From the NCBI RefSeq assembly GCF_900130125.1, contig NZ_FQXY01000010.1:868001-932000 (forward strand): a stretch of 64,000 nucleotides of DNA, read 5' to 3'. Both the position numbers and the translations under genes were made by a program. This DNA is from Bacteroides congonensis. GTDB taxonomy: Bacteria; Bacteroidota; Bacteroidia; Bacteroidales; Bacteroidaceae. The notes beneath the pieces were generated by a model, which ran no database searches, was not told where the DNA came from, and was given only the letters and a program-made list of their open reading frames with translations. Within the stretch, counting starts at the first letter, position 1. Each line of letters opens with the position of its first letter. This document shows, piece by piece, positions 48,494 through 57,800 of the stretch.

Positions 48494-48603
48494 TGTTCAA
48501 AGTAATGAAACAAAGTGTTTGCTATAGAGAAACACTTTGTTTCAAGTAAGTAAACACTTTGTTTCAAGCCTATGAACACTTTGTTTCAAGTGCTTGAAAA
48601 AAA
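48494..48603. repeat. 22-bp-period repeat array, locus C (five units)
   Basis: Five uninterrupted 22-bp units start at 48494, 48516, 48538, 48560 and 48582. All begin TGTT. Units 1-4 have AAC at positions 16-18, and unit 5 has AAA. Units 2-4 end ACTT. The 11-bp core varies; units 3-5 share TCAAG at its start. It lies in the spacer between the 94-bp left arm and the insertion sequence. Frame and period equal loci A and B, and the unit end AAC-ACTT is shared with locus A. Confidence 0.8.
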
Positions 48604-48645
48604 TGGGAACTACCGTCAACAGGAATGAATAGCTAAGTAATCACA

Positions 48646-50502
48646 GCAGACGAGGTTGTGTCAAAACGCTGACACAGCCTTTTTTTATGCGCAAAGCCCA
48701 GACTTTCTCAAGCCCGGGCTTTGTTATTACCCAAAGTTTTCGTATCTTTAGGTATAAAGTTTTTCGTTATGGCAAAGTTACATTTTCGTCCTTACATTCC
48801 CAACCAAACCGTTCTTTTTCCACAAAGAATTGATGAAAACATAGCTGCGACCGACCCAGTCCGCATCGTGAATGCTGTTATTGACAATCTCAATCTTGAG
48901 AGTTTCAAGAAGCTTTATAAGGAAACGGGCCGTTGTCCTTATCATCCTAAAATGATGCTTAAGGTGATAATCTACGCCTACATGAATAATATCTATTCTT
49001 GCCGTAAAATAGAGAAGCACCTCCTTCGTGACATTCATTATATTTGGCTTGCCGGTAATGAGCATCCGGATTTTATCACGATCAACCGTTTTCGTAACCG
49101 TGTAAAGGAGGAAATAAATAATGTATTTACCCAGTTGGTTCTTGTCCTTGCCGATAAAGGTTTCATCAGCCTTGATGTAGAGTATATCGACGGCACCAAG
49201 ATTGAATCCAAAGCCAACAAATATACTTTTGTCTGGCGCAAGACAGTCGAACGGAACCGTACGATACTAATGGATAAAATCCGTATTCTCTTGGAGCAGG
49301 TGGATCAAGCCATTGCACAGGAGAACTCTATAAAAGACACATCCGTGGAGTTTACTCCCTGCAGGCTCTCTGACATAGTGGATGAACTTAAAGAAGCCCT
49401 GGAACGCCAGCCTGCAACAAAGGATAAGGAAGAAAAGAAAGCCCTGCGCAAAAAGAAGAAGCAGGTCATGGAACTTGAAGGGTATCGTGACAAGCTGATA
49501 GAATACAACAATCACCTTGATACCCTTGGAGAACGTAACTCCTATTCCAAAACCGATCCTGGTGCCACATTCATGCGCATGAAAGAAGATGCCATGAAGA
49601 ACGGGCAGACCAAACCCGGATATAATCTGCAAATAGGTACTGAAAACCAATTCATCACAGACTTCCGTCTGTTTCCCAACCCTACCGATACACTGACCCT
49701 CATACCTTTTTTCCACTCTTTCCAGTACCGCTATAACCGTTTACCGAATATCTGTGTGGCAGACTCCGGTTACGGTTCGGAAGAAAATTACCGGTTCATG
49801 CAGGAGAATGGGATAGAAGCCTTCATCAAGTACAATTACTTCCATAAAGAACAGCGTCCTCGTTATACTCCCAACCCGTTCCATGCCGAAAGTCTCCATT
49901 ACAATGCCCAAGAGGATTATTACGTTTGTCCTATGGGACAGCACATGAACCGTATAGGAACCAAACGTGACAAGACAGCGAGCGGATACATCATCGAAAG
50001 TGCCCGGTATAAAGCAAAAAGATGCGAAGGTTGCCCTTTGCGTGGCAGTTGTTTTAAAGCTCGGGGGAACCGTATTATAGAAGTCAACCACCGATTAAAT
50101 CAATACAAACGGCAGGCACGGGAAAGGTTGCTCTCAGAAGAAGGTATCAAGCATAGAGGCAGGAGGTGTATAGAACCAGAGGCTGTGTTTGGACAAATGA
50201 AATACAACATGGCATACAGAAGATTCCGGCATGTGGGAGAAGACAAGGTTACAATGGACTTTGCTTTCTTTGCTATAGCCTTTAATATCAAAAAAATGTG
50301 TGCTAAACTGATAAAAGAAGGAAAGGGGCTCATTACAGTTGCCAAATATATGTTTATGGGACTATTTATAACCCGATATAATTGGAATATAGCAACTTGT
50401 TGCCAAATGCATGAGGAAAAAGCAGCATAGCCAAAAGAAAATATAGCAGAACTGTAAAATATAAAAGAGGTTGTGCCAACGTTTTGACACAACCTCGTCT
50501 GC
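48646..50502. mobile_element. IS1182-like insertion sequence
   Basis: Terminal inverted repeats of about 34 bp start GCAGACGAGGTTGTGTC at the left (48646) and end with the reverse complement at 50502. They agree except for about three positions. The first five bases may belong to the target rather than the element. No clear target-site duplication is seen beyond GCA. The element encodes one transposase on the plus strand. Both ends and the coding frame are intact, so it may still be mobile. Confidence 0.85.
48769..50430 (+). CDS. IS1182-family transposase
   Basis: From ATG 48769 the protein has 553 residues. The N-terminal transposase-associated domain reads FRPYIPNQTVLFPQRIDENI and YHPKMMLKVIIYAYMNNIYSCRKIE. 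It is followed by the DDE domain: VEYIDGTKIESKANKYTFVW supplies the first aspartate, CVADSGYGSEENYRFMQ the second, and PEAVFGQMKYNMAYRRFRHVG the glutamate region. A cysteine cluster CEGCPLRGSCFK lies between. The length is normal and no frameshift is seen. The longer frame from 48721 runs into the terminal repeat region and is not used. Confidence 0.94.
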   Translation: MAKLHFRPYIPNQTVLFPQRIDENIAATDPVRIVNAVIDNLNLESFKKLYKETGRCPYHPKMMLKVIIYAYMNNIYSCRKIEKHLLRDIHYIWLAGNEHPDFITINRFRNRVKEEINNVFTQLVLVLADKGFISLDVEYIDGTKIESKANKYTFVWRKTVERNRTILMDKIRILLEQVDQAIAQENSIKDTSVEFTPCRLSDIVDELKEALERQPATKDKEEKKALRKKKKQVMELEGYRDKLIEYNNHLDTLGERNSYSKTDPGATFMRMKEDAMKNGQTKPGYNLQIGTENQFITDFRLFPNPTDTLTLIPFFHSFQYRYNRLPNICVADSGYGSEENYRFMQENGIEAFIKYNYFHKEQRPRYTPNPFHAESLHYNAQEDYYVCPMGQHMNRIGTKRDKTASGYIIESARYKAKRCEGCPLRGSCFKARGNRIIEVNHRLNQYKRQARERLLSEEGIKHRGRRCIEPEAVFGQMKYNMAYRRFRHVGEDKVTMDFAFFAIAFNIKKMCAKLIKEGKGLITVAKYMFMGLFITRYNWNIATCCQMHEEKAA

Positions 50503-50591
50503 AACGGTATCTTGCACACGCTTATATCTCTATGTGTCAATCAAGTAGATACAAAGAGTGTAGGTGTGCAAGATAATTATATCATTTTAAA
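50498..50591. repeat. Right arm of the 94-bp inverted repeat
   Basis: This is the reverse complement of 48295-48388 with three mismatches. It starts inside or directly at the right end of the insertion sequence, because TCTGC is common to both. Confidence 0.85.
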
Positions 50592-50653
50592 TCTTGATGA
50601 AGCTAAATACTTGGCTTATTTCTGCACTGTTGCGAACTAAACAAGTTATAAAA

Positions 50654-50729
50654 TTTAGGCACGGATTTCACGGTTTTAGCATAGTGAGTGCGCAAAGCTA
50701 CCGTGTAATCCGCGTAATCCGTGCCTAAA
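50654..50729. repeat. Inverted repeat with GCACGGATT ends
   Basis: TTTAGGCACGGATT at 50654-50667 is exactly complementary to 50716-50729, and the inner part holds further pieces (ACGGT with ACCGT, and AATCCGCG). It lies downstream of the radical SAM gene's stop (50785, minus strand) and may terminate it. Confidence 0.65.
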
Positions 50730-50784
50730 AAGAATCATAAGTATTTGATTCATTTTCGCACGATTATGAATAAATAGTCACATG

Positions 50785-51558
50785 CTAATAAGAAGCTGTT
50801 GCCGGAATTCCGGCTTTCTCTATCAACTCTACAATACGGTCTAATTCCCCGTGGGTAGCTTTCTGCAAATCATGGTCGGGTGTTTCACGGTCAATCGTGT
50901 ATATCATAACCTGACGGGGAGCGATTTCTTTCACCGCTGCTATCCAGGGAAGTACATATTTATCGGATGTATTATCCATATCTTTTCCCTGATAAGCTCC
51001 TTTCAGGAACATCGTCTGTACAATACAGTTTCCTTTGAATTCTTTCATCTTTTCGATAATATTCCTCACGGAATATTTTCCATTCGGACGGTCTAATTGA
51101 CGAATATATTCTTCATCCACCGTATCCAGTTTCAGGATATTGTTATCTATCTTGTTCAACGCTTCGAATACGGCAGGACGGTCGATAAACGTAGAGTTGC
51201 TCAATACACTTACTTTCGCCTCAGGAAAATACTTGTCGCGAAGTGCAAGCGTATCTTCTATGATTTCCGGGAAATGGGGATGCGCAGTCGGCTCACCGTT
51301 TCCGGCAAATGTCAACACATCGGGAGCAGGGCCGTTTGCCTGCATATCTTTCAGTTTCTCTTCAAGAGCCGTACGGACTTCCACACGGGTAGGGAGAAGC
51401 TTCTTCGTACGGCGCTCGGCATTGAAGCCACATTCACAGTAAATGCAGTCGAATGAACAAACTTTACCGTCATCCGGTAATAAATTGATTCCCAAAGAAA
51501 CACCCAAACGGCGGGAATGGATAGGGCCGAAGATGGGTGAAGGAAAAATAATAGTCAT
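50785..51558 (-). CDS. Radical SAM protein (COG0731-like)
   Basis: The 257-residue protein has the 4Fe-4S motif C-x3-C-x2-C at Cys-34, 38 and 41 (VCSFDCIYCECGF). It is preceded by FGPIHSRRLGVSLGINLLP, characteristic of the COG0731 group. VLTFAGNGEPTAHPHFPEII contains the SAM-binding GNGEPT variant of the GGE motif. Relatives are often annotated as wyosine-base-formation-like or activating proteins, but the role in Bacteroides is not established. It stands alone between the insertion-sequence region and the metalloprotease locus; sulfatase maturation is unlikely because anSME enzymes are longer and carry extra cluster-binding domains. Confidence 0.88.
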   Translation of the reverse strand: MTIIFPSPIFGPIHSRRLGVSLGINLLPDDGKVCSFDCIYCECGFNAERRTKKLLPTRVEVRTALEEKLKDMQANGPAPDVLTFAGNGEPTAHPHFPEIIEDTLALRDKYFPEAKVSVLSNSTFIDRPAVFEALNKIDNNILKLDTVDEEYIRQLDRPNGKYSVRNIIEKMKEFKGNCIVQTMFLKGAYQGKDMDNTSDKYVLPWIAAVKEIAPRQVMIYTIDRETPDHDLQKATHGELDRIVELIEKAGIPATASY

Positions 51559-51693
51559 CTTATTTTAATAATTTATTCATAAATCGTAGCAAAGATAACC
51601 CAAAAGTTACAGGTTATCTTATCTGTTCAACCATTTTTTCATCACCCGAAACAAATTAGCTTCTTTAACAATATGCAGGAAATAACAGAAATA

Positions 51694-53775
51694 TCACTTT
51701 ATTCTTCCCATAAGTAAAGTGTACATATCACGCACCTCTGCCTGGGGATGTATCGTGCCAAGCTTCTCCAATCTGTTGTACAGACTATGCAATTCGTCCT
51801 TTAAACGCTTCGTTATACTATTATGTTTTGCATTTTCCTGTATGATATCCAACCATGCGTCCAGACATATCAACTGGATATCCATTTGTTCATAGCTTAC
51901 AGCAGCCGACGGATCAAAATCATTAAACAGCCCTTTATACAAATCCCGGAAGAAATCGTCATCACTATATCCTTTTTGATTACTATGTAATGCTTGCAAT
52001 CTAAGAGCCGATATGGTTTCTATACTTAGTAAGTGCTTGAACATCTTTACCAATTCCGGATATAGAATGTTATTTCTTGCTTCCAGTAAATTCTCTTTTA
52101 CATACGTACATTCCATCTTTTCTGCAGGATGAAATAAATAGTTGTCCAGTTCGAGCATTGCTTGATGTTGTGCGTCTGCCGGTTGGGAACTTCCCACTGT
52201 TTCAGCTATTCCCATCAGATAACTTCCATACAGACGAATAGCCTTCCTATATATATCAGTGAGTGAACTGCCCTTGTCCCTTTTTCCTCCTTTATACACA
52301 ATCTTATCCAACTGATTTAGTACAATCTGCAGATTTGACATTTTTGCTGCATAATCGGATAACGGAAGAGAAAAAATCCCATCCGGCAGGTTTTTATCTA
52401 TCCATCGGCGGAGTTGCTCCCGTTCATCATAGCAATTCCTACTTCCTTTGAGAGGATTATAACCAAAATAAATAGCCCGGCAAGCATCGTCCCCTACTTT
52501 TACAGTCGTTCCGCACGAGCTTTTTGACAGATTTCCGTGTAAACCTAAAAGATGCCCGATTTCCCCTGTTATTTCATTTCGCAACAACTCTTTTTCCACT
52601 TCTTTAGAATAACGGTCGGCTATGATACGTGGATCCGAAGCACCACAACTCAACAAATAGTCATCCAATTTTCCTTTTTGAAATCCATGTCCGATATTCA
52701 CCCGACATGACAGTATTTCTCCGGTACGAGGATGACAGGTAAAGTCGCTCTTTATCCCCGGCATCATCAAATCGTATGAAACGAAAGCACACTGTTCGGC
52801 CGGAACAATCTTGCTGTCTGCATACTTCACTTGTAAAGCATCCCGGATACCTGCCTTGCGGAATGCAGTATTCCATACCAATATTCCTTCTTTCACAGCT
52901 TGAAAATATTCCTTCGGAAAAAGCGTATCTACATAAAAAATAAGCGGTTTCGACATATCCCAACGAAGAATTAATGAATCTTCTACCATACAATAAGGAT
53001 CTTGGGAATAATCTTTAAAAGTCAATGTCTGATAGGGTATCCTGTGATCTGCCAGGCGGATCTGATCTTTCTTTTGAGGGAGCAAACGTACTACACAAGT
53101 AACCTCCAAAGGTATGCTGCCTTCAGGTAATATAATGGCAGAGCTGGAAAACATATATCTTTCCGCCTCAACCCCGTGATAACGCCTGATCGTAAAGGAC
53201 ACCCCTTCTTCAAAAGGATGTATTTTTGTTACCTCCGACAGTTCCGGAACCAACGAACGGATAAAAGTATGATTATAACTGAACCAGTCATTGCCATTTA
53301 CCAAATATTCTGTGATCCTGATAATGGCTCCTTGTTCTTTCGAATAAGCCACTACCGGATAGCTATCGCCGGCAGGTTGTATATTCGACAATGAAAATGA
53401 CTGCTGATATACACTCTTTTCATCCAGAATACGTTCTGTATAAAACGGTTTTTGGAAACAAATCGTAGCTTTATCAGGAGACATGATGCGTACTACCCCC
53501 AAACCGGTAACAGGACGATTCAGTAAATCGAAGCCTCTATCTATCTGTCCTCGCACTTCAATCTCCCGCCCGATATATTCACCGGGTATTTCCAGATAAA
53601 CCTCTTTCTCCGCTACATATACAGGAAATACTCCCTCTATTTTTTTCATTCCGGTGACAAAGAATTCATCAAACGTCTTGACGGAATCTTGTGCCTGAAG
53701 CCATGTAGTCATACACAGCAATATAAAAATCACATATTTTCTCTTATTCATGAGTCTTTTTATTTTGCTTTTCAT
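51694..53775 (-). CDS. Metalloprotease-family secreted protein with degenerate zinc site (probable pseudoenzyme)
   Basis: The 693-residue protein has a signal peptide (ending near LQAQ) and the same overall build as its upstream neighbour: an N-terminal beta-rich domain, then a metzincin-like region. Where the neighbour has the zinc-binding helix HEVGHTLGLEH, this protein has GEIGHLLGLHG at residues 404-414. The first and third histidines are glycine; glutamate-405 and His-408 remain, and His-413 is shifted by one. No Met-turn like SSIMDY is visible. The rest of the frame is open and looks under selection, so it is probably a non-catalytic partner, not a decaying gene. It starts 2 bp after the active paralogue. 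Confidence 0.85.
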   Translation of the reverse strand: MKSKIKRLMNKRKYVIFILLCMTTWLQAQDSVKTFDEFFVTGMKKIEGVFPVYVAEKEVYLEIPGEYIGREIEVRGQIDRGFDLLNRPVTGLGVVRIMSPDKATICFQKPFYTERILDEKSVYQQSFSLSNIQPAGDSYPVVAYSKEQGAIIRITEYLVNGNDWFSYNHTFIRSLVPELSEVTKIHPFEEGVSFTIRRYHGVEAERYMFSSSAIILPEGSIPLEVTCVVRLLPQKKDQIRLADHRIPYQTLTFKDYSQDPYCMVEDSLILRWDMSKPLIFYVDTLFPKEYFQAVKEGILVWNTAFRKAGIRDALQVKYADSKIVPAEQCAFVSYDLMMPGIKSDFTCHPRTGEILSCRVNIGHGFQKGKLDDYLLSCGASDPRIIADRYSKEVEKELLRNEITGEIGHLLGLHGNLSKSSCGTTVKVGDDACRAIYFGYNPLKGSRNCYDEREQLRRWIDKNLPDGIFSLPLSDYAAKMSNLQIVLNQLDKIVYKGGKRDKGSSLTDIYRKAIRLYGSYLMGIAETVGSSQPADAQHQAMLELDNYLFHPAEKMECTYVKENLLEARNNILYPELVKMFKHLLSIETISALRLQALHSNQKGYSDDDFFRDLYKGLFNDFDPSAAVSYEQMDIQLICLDAWLDIIQENAKHNSITKRLKDELHSLYNRLEKLGTIHPQAEVRDMYTLLMGRIK

Positions 53776-53777
53776 CC

Positions 53778-56126
53778 TTAAAATATAATACTATCTACAA
53801 GAAACATAGCACGCTTTCTAGCAACCGGTTCTGATACCCTATGACTATATTCAAGCCCCTCTTTCTTAATTCTATTCAAAGCTTGCCTGACAGAAACTAA
53901 TAATTTCGACGAGGTTGTCTTTCCCGACCGATTCAGTAAATCACAGAGTTTATTTACATAAAGTATCTGTACCTTATGCTTCGCTTCACTTACAAGACCC
54001 TTATTAGCCCATTCGACGAATAATCCTTCATGCATACTTTCCAGAAACTCATTTACAGATAACATCCCCTCGCAAGCATCCTCCGCTTTTTCTACCTTCC
54101 GAAGAGAACGGATTATTTCCGACATAAGCTCCTCATAAAAACGATCGAATTCCTGACTGGTATCTATTTCTAATTTATTGGTAAACGTTGTATTAAACAT
54201 CCATACAGGAGGCTGTAATACATAAGTCTGTATAAAGTTCATCACTTTCTTATTGTAATCAGCCTTTTCCGGTATATAAATATTCTTATTATCGGCTTCA
54301 GCAAGACATTTTCCACCCAAATGCGACAAAACATGCTGTACCCACTGTTTATAATGATTTAATACGGCTTCATAACGCCCCTGTAATACATATAAAGACG
54401 TTTTATCCGTTACATTCCAGACATCCGGATGTTCACACAAATATTTCAAATTTTCTATTCCTTGTGTATTGACAATAACATGGTCGTTACCTAAGTCTTC
54501 CGCCTGTGCCCGTACATCCATCCCACCTAAGAAATGCAATGAAGGATCTTTCTGTTTTTCCTGATTCCAACGGTTCCTGTTCTTTTCTCTTTCAGAAGCA
54601 TCCTTACCCGGAAATATGCGGTAACCCCATTCAATAGCCCACTTATCATATTCGCCGACACGTATCCGTCTGTTTTCCAAATCGACCTTATCTTGAGGAC
54701 GCAAAGCATAATTAAACCGTACATAGTCCATAATAGAACTACCTATACTATGTTGACTTAAAAAATCATTATCACGTAATTGATCGATGGAATAATGAGA
54801 GCTACCTAGAAAATTATGTTCCAATCCCAACGTATGACCGACTTCATGTGTCAAGACTTGTTTTATCTGTTCAAATAGCAAAGAGTCCGGCAATTCTATG
54901 TTCCATGCCTGCGGATCATTGGCTCCACATTGGGCGAAATACCATTTCTGTTCCAAATTCAACACGCTACTGAAAATACCAATATGGCAAGCAATAATCT
55001 CACCTGACCGCGATTCGCAAGGAGACGGGCCATAAGCATTATTTCGTCCTGATATCTTCCATGAAATAAACGGATAAGTACTGTCATAAATACTAAAATC
55101 CGGATCTTCTTCGGCAGTGGGAGCCAATCGTGCATCAATGGCATTCTTAAATCCGGCTTGCTCGAAAGCAGGACGCCAGTCACGTACTGCCTCAATGATG
55201 CAACCGATATACTTTTCCGGCGTATTACGATCTATATAAAAGATAATAGGCTGTATTGGCTCCACCAATTCACCTTTTATGTATTTCTCCTTATCTTCCG
55301 GCTTTATCTCCAAACGCCACCGTTTGACAACAGCTTTCCGGACAGCGGGCTGATCGCCCTGAAAACACTCCTTGCCGATAGAGAAGTAGGCTCCGTTATT
55401 TGCAGGAACTGCTTCCAATGGATTTTTTGATAATAGCTTAATGCAAACACCCGTATCCCAATCACCGACATAAGGAGCCGGAACCGGTCTACCGGGTATT
55501 CCTATCGATGAACTTCGATAAGCCCGTGATACGTAAACCAACAAGCGATTATCATATCCCTTGATTTCCTTGATGCAATCTTTCTCTCTTAAACGCGTAC
55601 CTATTGATAAATCAAAAGATACAATATCAAGATTAAACAAAGGAAAATCTTTTAATACTTCGCCAATTTCTATCAAACTACTTCCTTGAGTCTTTGCTTT
55701 GACCGGCAATCTCTTATAAAGCCTATTATTCCCACGTTGGGCAGCAATCTTCGCATATACTCCTTCAGGATCTTCTATGATCCTTTCATGTTGTGGATCT
55801 ATCATCCACAATTCATCACCCTGTTTCCTGAAACTGAAGAATACCGGACCTATCATATCACCCGAATATCCGAATGTCTTTTCCATATCCCGGTCCGGAC
55901 GGGCGGGAGCAGTCAGAATAGTAGTTGTTACGGTAAATTCACGCCCAATCAATGAATCCGGGATTTCCCAATATATATGTTTATCACTTCGATAAGTAGT
56001 AAACATACCGGGAATAACTTCCACTGGTGCTCCTTCTTTTAGAAAAGTAGTAATACTTGGCTGTTGCCCGTACAAAAAAGTACAGGCAACAGCAAGAAAT
56101 ACTGCACTGATAATTCCTTTTAGCAT
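53778..56126 (-). CDS. Secreted zinc-dependent metalloprotease (DUF5117/DUF4953-type metzincin)
   Basis: The 782-residue protein has a signal peptide (ending near LYGQ). An N-terminal domain (YRSDKHIYWEIPDSLIGREF, then FGYSGDMIGPVFFSFRK) is followed by the metzincin core with His-427, Glu-428, His-431 and His-437 in THEVGHTLGLEHNF. A Met-turn SIGSSIMDYVRFNYALRPQD lies at about 461-480. These features match the large zinc-dependent metalloproteases found beside SusC/SusD genes in Bacteroidetes. It is likely periplasmic or surface-located. The operon order implies cleavage of a protein or glycoprotein substrate for uptake by the SusC/SusD pair. Confidence 0.92.
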   Translation of the reverse strand: MLKGIISAVFLAVACTFLYGQQPSITTFLKEGAPVEVIPGMFTTYRSDKHIYWEIPDSLIGREFTVTTTILTAPARPDRDMEKTFGYSGDMIGPVFFSFRKQGDELWMIDPQHERIIEDPEGVYAKIAAQRGNNRLYKRLPVKAKTQGSSLIEIGEVLKDFPLFNLDIVSFDLSIGTRLREKDCIKEIKGYDNRLLVYVSRAYRSSSIGIPGRPVPAPYVGDWDTGVCIKLLSKNPLEAVPANNGAYFSIGKECFQGDQPAVRKAVVKRWRLEIKPEDKEKYIKGELVEPIQPIIFYIDRNTPEKYIGCIIEAVRDWRPAFEQAGFKNAIDARLAPTAEEDPDFSIYDSTYPFISWKISGRNNAYGPSPCESRSGEIIACHIGIFSSVLNLEQKWYFAQCGANDPQAWNIELPDSLLFEQIKQVLTHEVGHTLGLEHNFLGSSHYSIDQLRDNDFLSQHSIGSSIMDYVRFNYALRPQDKVDLENRRIRVGEYDKWAIEWGYRIFPGKDASEREKNRNRWNQEKQKDPSLHFLGGMDVRAQAEDLGNDHVIVNTQGIENLKYLCEHPDVWNVTDKTSLYVLQGRYEAVLNHYKQWVQHVLSHLGGKCLAEADNKNIYIPEKADYNKKVMNFIQTYVLQPPVWMFNTTFTNKLEIDTSQEFDRFYEELMSEIIRSLRKVEKAEDACEGMLSVNEFLESMHEGLFVEWANKGLVSEAKHKVQILYVNKLCDLLNRSGKTTSSKLLVSVRQALNRIKKEGLEYSHRVSEPVARKRAMFLVDSIIF

Positions 56127-56141
56127 AAAGAGCGATTTATA

Positions 56142-57782
56142 CTATTCATAATTATAGCTAATATCAACAATCTTCCCAATGGGTTGCTCGGGATCTTCGT
56201 AAACACAAATGCTATTTTCTTCGCGGGCCACATCACCTGCCACTGTCAGTTGCAATTCTACAACTACACCTTTATCAGCTGTATTGATGCCTAATCCGAG
56301 AGACATGCCGAGTTCTTCTTCATTTTCAGCATCTTTAAACTTCAAACATGTAATTTGCGCTGACGGATCCGCTTCATATTGATAAAGTTCTGTCACCAGA
56401 CCACGATTCAAGTCTATCCGATATAACTTATTACCGGAAGCTACAAACAGAAGATCTGCCGTATAAGCATAAGAAGCAGCAAACTTGGCAGTTTCTACAT
56501 CTATTTCCGACGGTAAAGAAACAGTATATAAACCTGCACAAGTAGAAGTATTACTGCTAAACTTAAATACCGTCAAATCTTTCCCGCTCTGAGTAGAAGC
56601 AATGGCATAAGCATTATTACCACCATTTCCTCCTGTGACTATCGTTCTCACCTGTAGAGAAGGATCAATATTATTCGGATTGAAGGCACTTCCTTCTTCA
56701 TCATCAGGGTTAATAGTGATAGCTTCTATCGGGTATTCATCATCCCATACAATACTGCCCAAACGAATATATTTGGCATTATTAGAAGGACCGTAATAAT
56801 CACCAAACCCAGTTAAAGCCTTACACCTCAAGAAAGAATGTGTAGAAGAATCAAAAAAGAGCAAATTTGTTCCATAAGTACCATAAACAGAAACAGAGGG
56901 ATAATCACCATTAGCTCTATTTTTAATAGAGTAAGGAACACAACAACCATCCATATAAGCAAAATAAGACTTACCGTCATTCACAAACAACTCACCATGC
57001 TTATCCATTTTATAAGCATCAATTTTTATTGCTTTTCCCTCTCGAACCGGCTCAAATAATATCTTATCCGACCGGAACTTCATTATTAACGAACTCGGAG
57101 TAAATAAAGCCGCATCCTTATCTGTCACTAACGTAAGAACAGGAACAGGGGTTAATCCTAAAATCATAGCAGACATCTGATCAATAGGACCATATTTGCG
57201 TCGGGTAGTCACAGCTAACGGCTTTCCGTCTAGAGGAAACACCGTTCCTGTCTCCGAACGGAATACATCTGGAGATACATAATACCCTTCCGGTGTACCT
57301 TCAATAGTTCCAAGCACCCCTTTATTTTCTTTCTCTTGAAGGACAAACCAACAAGGGTTGAACGGTTTAATAATGGTCACCTGCCCTTGCTGATACCATG
57401 CAGTTCCATTCCTCTTGTCTGAAACAACCAGCATCAAACCTATGTTTTGAGATTCATTGGGTTCAACAGTTATCGTACATTCTTTTCCTTCAGAATAATC
57501 TGTATAATCGGATAACCGACTTGAACCTAACGTAACATCCGGTTTAAGACGTTTCCACTGAAATACAAGATTTTCCTCATTCTGTTCCAATGTTTGAGAA
57601 ATCTGCGGTACGATTGAAACTTCCACCGCTTCTTCCTTCGGCATACGCAACTTGATTTCAGGTATTACAATTTCCATCATATTCACATCATGATAATCGT
57701 AATCTCCCTTATCATCGTAACAACTTGTTTGCAATAAAGCTGATCCGATAAAACTTGCTATATAGATGATATATTTCCTCAT
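56142..57782 (-). CDS. PKD-like family lipoprotein
   Basis: The 546-residue protein has a lipoprotein signal ending LLQTSC followed by YDDKGDYDYHDVN, the standard opening of the PKD-like lipoproteins in these loci. An N-terminal Ig/PKD-like domain (about 35-150) is followed by a region with propeller-like repeats (LLFFDSSTHSFLRCKAL, then LLFVASGNKLYRIDLNRG). It is probably surface-exposed and may bind the protein or peptide ligand. It is encoded 18 bp after the DUF4843 gene and 15 bp before the active protease. Confidence 0.87.
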   Translation of the reverse strand: MRKYIIYIASFIGSALLQTSCYDDKGDYDYHDVNMMEIVIPEIKLRMPKEEAVEVSIVPQISQTLEQNEENLVFQWKRLKPDVTLGSSRLSDYTDYSEGKECTITVEPNESQNIGLMLVVSDKRNGTAWYQQGQVTIIKPFNPCWFVLQEKENKGVLGTIEGTPEGYYVSPDVFRSETGTVFPLDGKPLAVTTRRKYGPIDQMSAMILGLTPVPVLTLVTDKDAALFTPSSLIMKFRSDKILFEPVREGKAIKIDAYKMDKHGELFVNDGKSYFAYMDGCCVPYSIKNRANGDYPSVSVYGTYGTNLLFFDSSTHSFLRCKALTGFGDYYGPSNNAKYIRLGSIVWDDEYPIEAITINPDDEEGSAFNPNNIDPSLQVRTIVTGGNGGNNAYAIASTQSGKDLTVFKFSSNTSTCAGLYTVSLPSEIDVETAKFAASYAYTADLLFVASGNKLYRIDLNRGLVTELYQYEADPSAQITCLKFKDAENEEELGMSLGLGINTADKGVVVELQLTVAGDVAREENSICVYEDPEQPIGKIVDISYNYE

Positions 57783-57800
57783 AACGTTTCTCCTTTAATC

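Noticed and set aside
48494-48603. The 22-bp arrays as CRISPR
   Set aside because: There is no constant repeat of 25 or more bases separated by unique spacers, and no cas gene is near. The fixed parts are only 3-4 bases per side.
48646-50502. A composite transposon
   Set aside because: Only one transposase gene and one insertion sequence are present. The outer 94-bp repeats do not resemble the element's own ends apart from five shared bases.
50785-51558. The radical SAM gene as the maturase of the nearby sulfatase
   Set aside because: The protein is about 257 residues with one visible cluster motif. Anaerobic sulfatase maturases are near 400 residues with additional C-terminal cysteine clusters.
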